A stretch of DNA of 19,933 nucleotides from Akkermansiaceae bacterium (GCA_023301645.1 JALZUH010000071.1:1-19933); one strand, 5' to 3'. Counted from the first letter of the stretch, positions 1 through 7,850 are shown. Made by a program: numbers and translations. Notes: generated by a model from the sequence alone, not told the origin.

Positions 1-12
1 GGAATTATTTAT

Positions 13-40
13 CAATCATCGATTTGAAAATCAATGATTG
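13..40. repeat. Inverted repeat upstream of the sensor kinase gene
   Basis: Two 12-base arms, CAATCATCGATT (13-24) and AATCAATGATTG (29-40), pair with a single C/A mismatch around a 4-base loop (TGAA). No T-run follows on the plus strand. It could be an operator, an mRNA leader structure or the tail of an upstream gene's 3' region. The window edge prevents a decision. Confidence 0.5.
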
Positions 41-84
41 GGAACGAAGACCAGAAACACAAAATATCTGTCAAAGCCCTTACT

Positions 85-105
85 CCTCTCCAGCTTTAGG
101 GGAGG
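85..105 (+). terminator. Weak hairpin, possible terminator or leader structure
   Basis: A 7-bp GC-rich stem (85-91 with 99-105, one G-U pair) with a 7-base loop is followed by an AT-rich tract (TGAATATATATATTTC), not a clean T-run. It may terminate a gene upstream of the window or lie in the leader of the kinase gene. Position and stem are seen directly; the role is a guess. Confidence 0.3.
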
Positions 106-237
106 CTGAATATATATATTTCAAAAAAAGTGATCCGCATAGCTAGGCGTTTTACTAGTTCTCTTCATTTGGTGTTCAATTCACTTCAAATTGCAATCTG
201 GATTGCAAAACCTTTATTCTATTATAAAAGTAAGCTT

Positions 238-2262
238 ATGCATCGAGATTTATACAGGGTCTACAGCCTCCTTGTTTTCATTTTCACACCTTGGCTCACA
301 TCCACGATTGCAGCTGCCCCCTTCCCCCCTTCCCCCTCGCCCAGTGAGGAGATCACTCAGCTCAAGCAACGGCTTGAAACCATTGAAAAATCACTGGGTA
401 ACCTAGCCAGTATAAGTATCCGCGGTGGTTTCGGCCCCATCGGCATTGCCTCTAACCAACACAAAGATGCGAAGCGCTCTATCTGGTTAGAAATCCAGTT
501 AGAAAAACTAACTCCGATTGATCAAATCATACTCGTCCCCGCCATTAGCCAAAACTCCTTAGGGAAGATTCAATCTGATGGTTTCCCTGTAGAGTTCGCC
601 ATTATCGCAGGCAGTGGTGACGACCAAAAGGGGATCGAAGTCGCACGCTATGATAAGTCTGACGGACTACTTCCTCGCAGAGCACCCCTTGTCGTTGACT
701 GCTCACTTGAAGCATCATGGGTGCGCATTGAAATATCAGAGCTTTCTCGCCACGCTATTAATGATCGTTATATCTTGAAGCTAGCAGAAGTCCTCATCTT
801 CAGTGGCTCAGAGAACATCGCACTTAGGCGAAAGGTGAAAATCCCTAAGGGCTTTATCAACGGTCAGTATGCTCAGCATCCTCAATTCCTCACCGACGGC
901 TTCACCCCCTACATCATGAATGCTGCAAAGGGTAAGCAAGGCTACTCAGTCATCAGCAATGGAGGCACAAATGATCTTTACGCCCTCACCATTGACTTAG
1001 GGGAACCTTACTCGATTAGTCATATCAACCTACATGCGACCTACACTAACTACTCTGTGCCGCTATACACAGCCTCTGATTCAGGCATCCCCCATCACTG
1101 GGTTCTAGAAGGCTCACTGACAGCAGATTTTGCCAAAACAAAGATCTTAGCTAATGTTCAATACAACTCCCTCCTAGAAGTAGGGCCTATCCTGCAGCAC
1201 CGTGTGACCAGCACCCCCTCGCGCTACCTTCGTCTACGTGAAGCCATGTTATCCTATGAAAAGCTAGAACCCTCGTCTCAAAGCAAACGAAGGGCAATAG
1301 GATTTAGTGAAATCGAACTCATTGCCGACGGTATGAATGTAGCTAAAGGAAAATTATTCACGGCTAATTTCCAAACGATCAAAAAGCAAAACATCGAGAG
1401 GCTCACCGATGGTCTTAACTTCTATGGACACATAATACCCATACGCCAATGGATGAACCAGCTTGCAGAACGCCATGACCTGGAAATGGAGCAACAAGAA
1501 ATACATACAAAGCTCGAAGCCCTCTATGCTCAGCAAGAAAGTCGTTTGAGATGGATGCGAAGAGCTGGCATTGGACTCGCCATCGGTATATTGGTTGTCA
1601 TTCTTCTAGGTAGGATGATGAGCTTACGAAAGATCATCCAAATGCGTGAGCGGATGGCGGCCAATCTTCATGATGAGCTTTCAGCCGACCTTCACGCTGT
1701 TGCGCTACTTGGTGACCTTGCCTATAAGAATATCGACCGGAAGCCTAAGCTCACGGACACACTCACTAAGCTCAAAGAAATATCTAACCACAGCCGTCAC
1801 TCAGTGCGTCACTGCATGAATATGCTACAGGCCGAAACTGCCTGCGATGATCTCGTGGCAGAAATGAAACGTATCAACCAACGCTTGCTCGGTGAGATCG
1901 ACCACCAGCTCGACATCGAGGGATTAGAATGGATCGAACAACTACCAGCTCGTAAGCGGCTAGACATCTCACTCTATTATAAAGAAGCCATCATTAATAT
2001 CCTGCGACATTCTAATACCAGCGCATGCCATACCGAACTTAGCGGCTCCTCTGACTGCATTCGACTTGAACTTTGTGATAATGGCGCCCTCCTCAACCAA
2101 GCCCCCTCATCACTTCAGCGTCGTGCAGCACTCCTGAGGGCAAAACTCGACTACGAAGTCACACCAAGCGGAGAAAACAGCCTGATTTTGACCTTAAATA
2201 CCCAATCACTTTTAGCGCGTCTTTTAACCCGTAGAAACAACCCACCAAGCGATCAAGGCTAA
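238..2262 (+). CDS. Membrane sensor histidine kinase with discoidin-like external region
   Basis: Predicted sensor of a two-component system, paired with the response regulator 16 bp downstream. Numbering is from the ATG at 238. Residues 1-27 look like a signal peptide ending in AAA, then a Pro-rich linker and a short coiled coil (about 37-57). A large beta-rich external region (about 60-400) resembles repeated F5/8-type-C (discoidin) folds, which often bind carbohydrate. A second coiled coil leads to a transmembrane helix at about 443-458. The cytoplasmic part has an H-box of the HisKA_3 (NarX/DesK) type, NLHDEL with phospho-acceptor His478, then an N-box (EAIINILRH, Asn587) and DNG (Asp614). 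The glycine-rich GxGL segment of the ATP lid is not recognisable, so catalytic activity is uncertain. An in-frame GTG at 130 would add 36 residues ahead of the signal peptide, so I prefer 238. The ligand is unknown. Confidence 0.8.
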   Translation: MHRDLYRVYSLLVFIFTPWLTSTIAAAPFPPSPSPSEEITQLKQRLETIEKSLGNLASISIRGGFGPIGIASNQHKDAKRSIWLEIQLEKLTPIDQIILVPAISQNSLGKIQSDGFPVEFAIIAGSGDDQKGIEVARYDKSDGLLPRRAPLVVDCSLEASWVRIEISELSRHAINDRYILKLAEVLIFSGSENIALRRKVKIPKGFINGQYAQHPQFLTDGFTPYIMNAAKGKQGYSVISNGGTNDLYALTIDLGEPYSISHINLHATYTNYSVPLYTASDSGIPHHWVLEGSLTADFAKTKILANVQYNSLLEVGPILQHRVTSTPSRYLRLREAMLSYEKLEPSSQSKRRAIGFSEIELIADGMNVAKGKLFTANFQTIKKQNIERLTDGLNFYGHIIPIRQWMNQLAERHDLEMEQQEIHTKLEALYAQQESRLRWMRRAGIGLAIGILVVILLGRMMSLRKIIQMRERMAANLHDELSADLHAVALLGDLAYKNIDRKPKLTDTLTKLKEISNHSRHSVRHCMNMLQAETACDDLVAEMKRINQRLLGEIDHQLDIEGLEWIEQLPARKRLDISLYYKEAIINILRHSNTSACHTELSGSSDCIRLELCDNGALLNQAPSSLQRRAALLRAKLDYEVTPSGENSLILTLNTQSLLARLLTRRNNPPSDQG

Positions 2263-2278
2263 GAACTCCCCCCCCACT

Positions 2279-2935
2279 ATGAAAACAAACACCCGCATTC
2301 TCCTAGTAGAAGACAGCCCTAGATTCCGCGAAGTCCTAGCCTTTGGACTAGATGACGAACCCGACATGACCATCATTGGGCAGTTTAACACCGCAGAAGC
2401 AGCACTACAGAGCCTTACTGAGCAACTCACAACAACTACACCTGATCTCGTCCTACTTGACCTTTGCCTACCTGGAATTTCAGGATTAGAAGCTATCCCC
2501 CAATTCAAAGAACTCTGCCCTCATGCTGAAATTCTCATCCTCACTCAGTCCAATAAAGAAGAAGACATCATATCAGCCATCTCCAATGGTGCCGTTGGCT
2601 ACCTGCTCAAAGAGTCCTCTTTAAGCGAAATTACTGATGGTATTAGAACCATTACACAAGGCGGAACATCCCTTGACCCGGTGATGATGCGATACGTTCT
2701 GAATAATCAACGAAAGGTAAGAATCTCAGCCGATAACGACAGTAACCTCTCAACCCGAGAACTCCAAGTCCTTAGCCTCCTAGCCGAAGGGAAAGTGCAG
2801 AAACAAATCGCTGGCGAATTAAACATCAGCCCCAAAACAGTGGGCTTCCACATAGGACACCTCTACCTCAAGCTCGAAGTCAAAAATGCTCCAGAAGCAG
2901 TCCACAAAGCACACCAAATGGGACTATTCTCCTAG
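2279..2935 (+). CDS. Response regulator, NarL/LuxR family
   Basis: DNA-binding output partner of the kinase directly upstream. The receiver domain (about 5-122) has the acidic pair Glu11/Asp12, phospho-acceptor Asp61 in LLDLCLPG, Thr89 and Lys111. A LuxR-type helix-turn-helix follows at about 156-218 (LSTRELQVLSLLAEG, then ISPKTVGFHIGHLYLKL). The 218-residue length is normal for the family. Phosphorylation at Asp61 should drive dimerisation and promoter binding; the target genes cannot be read from this window. The start codon has no Shine-Dalgarno sequence. Instead, a run of eight C (2268-2275) ends 3 bases before the ATG. The kinase and regulator are almost certainly co-transcribed. Confidence 0.93.
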   Translation: MKTNTRILLVEDSPRFREVLAFGLDDEPDMTIIGQFNTAEAALQSLTEQLTTTTPDLVLLDLCLPGISGLEAIPQFKELCPHAEILILTQSNKEEDIISAISNGAVGYLLKESSLSEITDGIRTITQGGTSLDPVMMRYVLNNQRKVRISADNDSNLSTRELQVLSLLAEGKVQKQIAGELNISPKTVGFHIGHLYLKLEVKNAPEAVHKAHQMGLFS

Positions 2936-2959
2936 TGAAGACACGCCTCCTGAAACATC

Positions 2960-4378
2960 TTACTTAAGGTTATCCGAGCTGTATTTCTGCGTATTTTCAA
3001 AAGTGCGCTCCTGAGTATCTGGTATCATTTGACGAATCGTTTTTATACCCGTCTTAAAGTTCTTTTTAATCACAGCAGCGTCGTAGAGCTCTCCAGCGGT
3101 GGTGTAGGCCTTGTAAATCATCTCATCACCATCGATTTCAATCATTTGAAAGAACTGGGTATTGGCAGCTCCCCTCACGGATTCAAATCCCTCGGCCTTG
3201 TATGAATCCATATGCTTAGGCTCTGGAATCCCCTGCTTAGGACCACTGACCGATACGACATAGAGGGTTTGTAGCTGATTACTTTTCTGATCTGCTGCTG
3301 AACGCATCGGCACCTGCCCACGGAGATAGGCGTGGTCATGTCCTTGAAAGACACAGTCGACTTTATATTTCGCGATGAGCTCCCGCCACTGCTTACGCGT
3401 AGACTTCGGCAAGGCATGCCTTTCTCTCAAGCGAGGGCTATAAATCGGGTAATGAAACGTTAAAAAGCGCCAGTTAAAGCCGGGCTTCTTCAGCTGCTGC
3501 TCCATATAATCTGTCTGCTCTTCGGTGCTTTTCATCGAGTTTAGCACGATGATTTGCACATCCTGATACTCAACGGTGTAGACCGTTTCATGTAGCTCCT
3601 CAGAGAGACCCTCTGCAATAGGAATAGTAAACTGCGGCTGCCAGAGCATCGACATCTTACGCTGGCTTTCCTTAGCGCCACCACCGTGAAGATATTCGTG
3701 ATTACCCACAACGGGGATACCAGTCCACTGAGCATGCAGATAGCTACCCGCCTTAAACCACCCAGCCCACTCGGTGTCGGAGTTAGCTTTATTGATAAGA
3801 TCTCCTGCATGCAGAGCAAAAGCAGCCTGAGGAGCCGTCTGGTGAGCCATACGAATCACACGTGACCAGCGGCTGTGCACGTCATTCTGAGCGTCACCAA
3901 AATAGATGAAACTGAAGGGCTTGGCCGACTCTGCCGCTGTTTTGAACTGGATCCATTCTGACCAACGCTTATCACCATCACCCACTCGGTAAGCATAGAG
4001 GCTATCGGGCTTCAGACCACTCATAACAGCTGAGTGGTAGTGCACTTTACTTTGATTAGCACCTTTCGTTTCAGCTAAATCGACCACTTCAGTAGCCGCA
4101 GGGATGCTCTTGGCCAAACGATCAAAGCCAGGCTCAGCCAGTGCGGGAGCAACTTCAACAAAGGCCTTCATTACACGACTATTGGTGCGCCAAGTCACAG
4201 CTCGGCGAGTAGCCGCGTCCCCATGAAAGGTAAGAAAAATACGATCTGGATCACGACTAGCTAGCTCCCAATGACGAAAATCATCACTATGCTCATGAGT
4301 ATCACGCCCATCAGCCACAGCTACAATAGGCCAAGTAGCGAAAAAAGCTAATAAAGGGGCTAGGTATTTACGCGTCAT
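2960..4378 (-). CDS. Secreted purple-acid-phosphatase-like metallophosphoesterase
   Basis: Predicted exported phosphohydrolase with a two-metal centre. Residues 1-22 form a signal peptide. A fibronectin-III-like N-terminal domain (about 45-148, beginning PDRIFLTFHGD) precedes the calcineurin-like catalytic domain (about 155-355). Metal-site motifs appear in the purple acid phosphatase order: GDAQ (Asp162), AGDL (Asp193), GNHE (Asn226, His227), FHYPIY (His309) and GHDHAYLR (His347, His349). The 472-residue length and two-domain layout match bacterial members of the family. The substrate (phosphomonoesters, phosphodiesters or nucleotides) cannot be told from sequence. The gene is convergent with the response regulator, 24 bp apart, and separated from the upstream TPR gene by a terminator, so it probably has its own promoter in 4379-4488. 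Confidence 0.9.
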   Translation of the reverse strand: MTRKYLAPLLAFFATWPIVAVADGRDTHEHSDDFRHWELASRDPDRIFLTFHGDAATRRAVTWRTNSRVMKAFVEVAPALAEPGFDRLAKSIPAATEVVDLAETKGANQSKVHYHSAVMSGLKPDSLYAYRVGDGDKRWSEWIQFKTAAESAKPFSFIYFGDAQNDVHSRWSRVIRMAHQTAPQAAFALHAGDLINKANSDTEWAGWFKAGSYLHAQWTGIPVVGNHEYLHGGGAKESQRKMSMLWQPQFTIPIAEGLSEELHETVYTVEYQDVQIIVLNSMKSTEEQTDYMEQQLKKPGFNWRFLTFHYPIYSPRLRERHALPKSTRKQWRELIAKYKVDCVFQGHDHAYLRGQVPMRSAADQKSNQLQTLYVVSVSGPKQGIPEPKHMDSYKAEGFESVRGAANTQFFQMIEIDGDEMIYKAYTTAGELYDAAVIKKNFKTGIKTIRQMIPDTQERTFENTQKYSSDNLK

Positions 4379-4488
4379 GACTATTTCATATCATACCAAC
4401 CATCTCAGCGACCAACTAATTTATTTCCATATGACAAAAACCAACCACGGCATCGCTCCGGCTAGCTATGATCACCAGAGATACCAAA

Positions 4489-4523
4489 CAAAAAAACCTC
4501 AGGAGAGCCGTGCTTTCCTGAGG
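4489..4523 (-). terminator. Intrinsic terminator of the TPR protein gene
   Basis: The arms CCTCAGGA (4497-4504) and TCCTGAGG (4516-4523) pair perfectly, and three more base pairs can form inside. On the minus strand the hairpin is followed by seven T (complement of A4490-4496). It lies 33 bp beyond the stop of the minus-strand TPR gene. No T-run follows on the plus strand, so it acts in one direction. Confidence 0.9.
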
Positions 4524-4556
4524 TAGTTGATTGGTTTCAGTGAGTCAAATAGATGA

Positions 4557-5945
4557 CTAACCTTTATATGACCCCTCTACACGCTGGGCAACATCCTTGT
4601 AGCCATAGTCGACTTCGTAAATTTGCTTGAAGCTATCAAGTGCTCCTGCCGCGTCACCAGTATCACTATGAATGAGGCCTTTTTCATAAAGCACTTCTTT
4701 CTTCGTGTCATCCATGGTCAATAGATCGGCTAGGGCATCAGTAAGCTGCTTAATGGCCAAGTCATTCATATTCTTCGCCTTAAAGGTCTTGCCTAAAAGC
4801 AGCAGCACCTTCGTGCGAATGTGAGGGTTTCTAGTCGCTTGCTGAAGATGAGGAATAGCATCGCTATAATCGCCTGCATTGTAGAGAGCCTGTCCAAGAT
4901 CGTAGCGGAGCTTCGGGTCGGTTGGGTTACGCTCCACCCTCTCATGTGCTTCATCCACTTGATTAGCTGTTCGGCTAGCTGTGAGCTCTTCATACTGAGC
5001 TTTAAGCTCTGCATTATTCGGATCAGCCTCGTAAGCAGCCTTGACTTGCGCGACATGAAAGTCAGCAGCCATATCCTTCATTTTCTCTGCCTTCGCCTGT
5101 AGGGCAACATCCTTATTACTCAGTGCATAGGCATAGTTGTAGAATGAGTAAGCATTAGGCCAGTCTTCTAGCTGTTCATACACATCACCAATTTGCTTTA
5201 CCAAGCTAAGGTTTTGGTTGTCTTGAGCGTATTCTGCTGAGATTTTGGCGAGCTTTTCTTTCAGCTGATCCTTAGTCATGGCAGCTCTGTTGGCAGCTTC
5301 TAGGTCAGCTGTTTCACCAGAGTCCTTCATCAAATCCTTAATATCCTGAGCATTTTCCCAGTTTTGCTTCTGCATGGATGCTCTCGCGGTTGCGTCTTTA
5401 GCACCCTTCATAGCGACCATGTCCGCTGGATTATTCTCACTGATACTAGTAAATACCGCAGCCGCCTCAGCAGACATATCTCTTCCGAGATAGAAGTCAG
5501 CGAGCTTGTGCAATAGCTTTTCATTCTCAGGTGACCCACTGCGCACTGTTTCGAGAGCGAATGCAGCTGTCTCAAGTAGACCAACTCTCTTTGCACACTC
5601 AAAGAGCATATCATTAGCCTCGCCGTCAGCAGGTGACTTGGCGAGTTCCTTCTCAATATGCACCATGGCATCAAGCGGATCTTTTTTGCTGTTTGAAGGA
5701 AGCTTGAGTCCGCTGCTTCCAAATAAACCTTTTTTCACCTTCTTTCCTATATTCTCAGCTACCGCACTGGTTCTAGAAAGGCGACGTGCGTCAAGGAAGC
5801 CTGGGTATTCTTTTAAAATAGCTTCACACAGACTAATCGTATAGGTGAAATTCTTTATTTCATAGGCACTTTGAGCCTTCTCCCATAGTGCTTGAAAGTT
5901 TGCAACCAATTCAGCTTCAGTTATTTCCTTAAGGTTTTCGCTCAT
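4557..5945 (-). CDS. TPR-repeat protein, function unknown
   Basis: A 462-residue, highly charged, helical protein with no signal peptide and no membrane segment, so probably cytoplasmic. TPR-like helix pairs can be seen at about 14-50, 93-180, 242-295 and 345-410. Examples are the stretch around residues 249-275 (GDVYEQLEDWPNAYSFYNYAY) and around 345-371 (LRYDLGQALYNAGDYSDAI). Residues 60-90 form a Lys/Ser/Gly-rich linker. TPRs usually mount protein-protein contacts, and no enzyme domain is visible. The gene is flanked by its own terminator and by a divergent intergenic region of 253 bp, which points to a single-gene transcript. The partner proteins are unknown. Confidence 0.85.
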   Translation of the reverse strand: MSENLKEITEAELVANFQALWEKAQSAYEIKNFTYTISLCEAILKEYPGFLDARRLSRTSAVAENIGKKVKKGLFGSSGLKLPSNSKKDPLDAMVHIEKELAKSPADGEANDMLFECAKRVGLLETAAFALETVRSGSPENEKLLHKLADFYLGRDMSAEAAAVFTSISENNPADMVAMKGAKDATARASMQKQNWENAQDIKDLMKDSGETADLEAANRAAMTKDQLKEKLAKISAEYAQDNQNLSLVKQIGDVYEQLEDWPNAYSFYNYAYALSNKDVALQAKAEKMKDMAADFHVAQVKAAYEADPNNAELKAQYEELTASRTANQVDEAHERVERNPTDPKLRYDLGQALYNAGDYSDAIPHLQQATRNPHIRTKVLLLLGKTFKAKNMNDLAIKQLTDALADLLTMDDTKKEVLYEKGLIHSDTGDAAGALDSFKQIYEVDYGYKDVAQRVEGSYKG

Positions 5946-6125
5946 TATAATTCTTTGTATTCTATTTTGAATGCGAGACCCGCATTCATCTGATCAATCC
6001 ATGATGGCTAAATGAGTTTTCATTGCAAGCACCCTTCACATTTTCTATGTGTTTACAACTCACGATCAATACTTAGCCACATTTCTCGATGCCACACTAA
6101 AGCCTTGATTACAAATAAGATCAGC

Positions 6126-6140
6126 GTGACAAGCTGTCAC
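6126..6140. promoter_or_regulatory. Operator-like palindrome ahead of the XapX gene
   Basis: GTGACA and TGTCAC form perfect 6-base arms around a 3-base spacer, ending 58 bases before the XapX start in the divergent region between the TPR and XapX genes. The size and symmetry fit a dimeric regulator's site. No regulator is identified, and a chance palindrome of this size is possible. Confidence 0.35.
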
Positions 6141-6198
6141 ATTGATGATCAAAACAAATACTCTAGCCAAAGGCATTATTTGGGATTAAATTACTAGC

Positions 6199-6378
6199 AT
6201 GAATCAAGTCTTACTCATTTCACTCTTGTCCCTATTTACAGGCTTTGTCGTTGGGCTACTATTCACAGCTCTTAAGCTGCCGCTCCCTGCACCTAATGCC
6301 TTTGCTGGCATTACAGGTATTCTGGGTATCTATTTGGGTAACATGGCATGGCCACAGATTCTCAAATTATTCTCATAA
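6199..6378 (+). CDS. XapX-domain small membrane protein
   Basis: A 59-residue open frame (ATG at 6199, TAA at 6376-6378). The first 26 residues are a hydrophobic helix ending in LFTALKLPLPAPNAFAG, followed by a second hydrophobic stretch, ITGILGIYLG. The core, a glycine-containing helix, then a leucine and proline-rich PxPAP turn, then GxxGIxGIYLG, is the pattern of the XapX (DUF1427) family, whose members are about 50-90 residues long. The family's biochemical role is not known. The protein should sit in the cytoplasmic membrane with two short helices. It lies 94 bp before the first L,D-transpeptidase gene in the same direction, but a shared transcript is not certain. An operator-like palindrome lies upstream. 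Confidence 0.87.
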   Translation: MNQVLLISLLSLFTGFVVGLLFTALKLPLPAPNAFAGITGILGIYLGNMAWPQILKLFS

Positions 6379-6403
6379 AACGACTCATCTATAACCAGTC
6401 AAA

Positions 6404-6429
6404 CTGATCGAGCTTGCCATTTAGATCAG
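6404..6429. repeat. Small inverted repeat between xapX and the transpeptidase genes
   Basis: CTGATC (6404-6409) and GATCAG (6424-6429) are perfect 6-base arms separated by 14 bases. There is no T-run, so it is not an intrinsic terminator. It could be an operator or a chance repeat. Confidence 0.25.
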
Positions 6430-6472
6430 CACACTCTACCAAACAAGATCTTCCTCACTACTGTTTCAGACT

Positions 6473-7141
6473 ATGATCAAGACCCCACCAATCCCCCTTG
6501 TCCTCACCCTTAGTGCTGCCGCCCTATCACTCCTGCTCAATAGCTGCGGAGTAATAGCACCGGTTAAGCCTAACCCTAATCAAACAGCACCTCTCAAAGC
6601 TGTTTATATCAACCCACACGAGCCTGGCACCTACACACACTTTCAGGCGGAGAAGAATTACCCAAGAAACTATGGTGTATGGAAAAACGAAGAAGAACTC
6701 GCGAACACGAGCGGCTCAAATGCTAGCGTAACAATCGACCTCTCAGACCAGCGTGGATACCTTTATAATGGCTCTACACTCGTCATGGACTACCCTATCT
6801 CCTCTGGAAAAGAAGAATACCCTAGCCCAACAGGCACATTTTACATCAGCGAAAAAATCGAAGACAAGCGCTCTAACCTCTACGGGAAAATCTATGATGC
6901 TGCTGGCAGTCTTGTCAAAGGAGATGCCGACTCACGCGTCGACAAAGTCCCAGAAGGAGGTAAATATGTAGGAGCAGCTATGCCTTACTGGATGCGCCTC
7001 ACTAATGACGGCGTAGGAATGCACCAGGGCAAAGTGCCTCGCTACCCAGCATCCCACGGCTGTATCCGCACTCACTCCTCAGCCATTGCTACCGTATTTG
7101 AAAAGGTCAAGGTAGGCACGAAGGTCTCCATCGTGAAGTAA
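6473..7141 (+). CDS. L,D-transpeptidase lipoprotein (YkuD family), first of a tandem pair
   Basis: Predicted periplasmic enzyme that remodels peptidoglycan by forming L,D cross-links or by attaching proteins to the wall. A lipoprotein signal (residues 1-24) ends in LLNSC with lipidated Cys25; Asn at the -2 position is unusual but tolerable. The YkuD domain runs from about 84 (SVTIDLSDQRGYLY) to the C terminus. Active-site residues are visible: GMH (His184) and SHGCIR with His195 and nucleophile Cys197. The conserved PTGTF segment is present at 119-123. The length (222) is normal. The next gene, 25 bp away, encodes a paralogue, so the two are probably one transcript ending at the terminator at 7785-7825. 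The physiological acceptor substrate is unknown. Confidence 0.9.
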   Translation: MIKTPPIPLVLTLSAAALSLLLNSCGVIAPVKPNPNQTAPLKAVYINPHEPGTYTHFQAEKNYPRNYGVWKNEEELANTSGSNASVTIDLSDQRGYLYNGSTLVMDYPISSGKEEYPSPTGTFYISEKIEDKRSNLYGKIYDAAGSLVKGDADSRVDKVPEGGKYVGAAMPYWMRLTNDGVGMHQGKVPRYPASHGCIRTHSSAIATVFEKVKVGTKVSIVK

Positions 7142-7166
7142 GTAAACCACTCACCTTAACCCATTC

Positions 7167-7757
7167 ATGAAAACTATCCTCTTCGCCTTAAGCTTAGCTA
7201 CCGCAGCAGTTATTATTCCAAGCTGTGGTATTAACCAAGTCAGACAGACTCCCCACCAGCAGTTCCGAAACAGCTCTGAATACCCAAAAACAAGTAAAGT
7301 CTTCCGCGACGAAGCACTCCTTAGAAGTGCTAACTCATCAAATACTAAAGTTCTTATCGATTTGTCAGACCAGCGCGCGCAATTATTTGTCGCTGATCAA
7401 GTAGCCATCGACCTCCCATGCAGCACAGGTAAAGCTGGTAAAAGAACTCCGACTGGAGACTTCAAAATCACCAGTAAAATAGCAACGAAGAGATCCAACA
7501 TCTTCGGCACACTCTATAAAAACGGCAAGCCCGTCTATGGTGGAGATCGCCGCAAGTATGACGGCAGCTATGATAAATACGTCGGCTCAGCCCTCCCATA
7601 CTGGATGCGCCTCAGCGACGACGGTATCGGCATGCACTACAGCAAATACGTGCACCGCTACCCGGGTTCAAATGGTTGCATTAGAATGCCCCGACCTGAA
7701 GTCAGCACTATTTTCGCCAAAACACGCGTAGGCACGCAAGTGAAGATTGTGAATTAA
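7167..7757 (+). CDS. L,D-transpeptidase lipoprotein (YkuD family), second of a tandem pair
   Basis: Paralogue of the preceding gene. The two share blocks such as IDLSDQR, TKRSN/DKRSN, PYWMRL, GMH, GCIR and a VGTxVxIV C terminus, so they arose by tandem duplication followed by strong divergence. A lipoprotein signal precedes Cys20 (IPSC). The YkuD domain spans about 60-196, with PTGDF at 95-99, His157 in GMH and nucleophile Cys171. The usual SHGC is SNGC here: Asn169 replaces the histidine two residues before the cysteine. Other L,D-transpeptidases also lack that histidine (for example SSGC types), so activity is likely retained. The role is the same class of peptidoglycan cross-linking; why two copies are kept is unknown. 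Confidence 0.88.
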   Translation: MKTILFALSLATAAVIIPSCGINQVRQTPHQQFRNSSEYPKTSKVFRDEALLRSANSSNTKVLIDLSDQRAQLFVADQVAIDLPCSTGKAGKRTPTGDFKITSKIATKRSNIFGTLYKNGKPVYGGDRRKYDGSYDKYVGSALPYWMRLSDDGIGMHYSKYVHRYPGSNGCIRMPRPEVSTIFAKTRVGTQVKIVN

Positions 7758-7784
7758 TAACGACTAACTGAAGAATCACCCATC

Positions 7785-7825
7785 ACACCAAACTTAGTTT
7801 TTTCTAAGTTTGGTGTTTTGTTTTA
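7785..7825 (+). terminator. Strong intrinsic terminator after the transpeptidase pair
   Basis: A perfect 12-bp stem (CACCAAACTTAG 7786-7797 with CTAAGTTTGGTG 7804-7815) closes on a TTTTTT loop and is followed by TTTTGTTTT. It begins 28 bp after the second transpeptidase stop and ends 26 bp before mgtE, so it insulates mgtE from the cell-wall genes. The A-rich upstream side could allow weaker termination on the opposite strand. Confidence 0.93.
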
Positions 7826-7850
7826 TACCAACTAACGCTAGAAAAATGGC

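Noticed and set aside
130..237. GTG start for the kinase adding 36 residues
   Set aside because: The added residues precede a clear signal peptide that starts at the ATG at 238, and a kinase needs an N-terminal signal.
191..406. 71-codon plus-strand ORF overlapping the kinase start
   Set aside because: It lies in another frame of the signal-peptide and Pro-rich coding region and shows no family features.
6012..6197. 61-codon plus-strand ORF in the gap upstream of xapX
   Set aside because: His/Ser/Cys-rich composition, no domain, no repeat or membrane pattern, and it overlaps the operator-like palindrome; probably chance.
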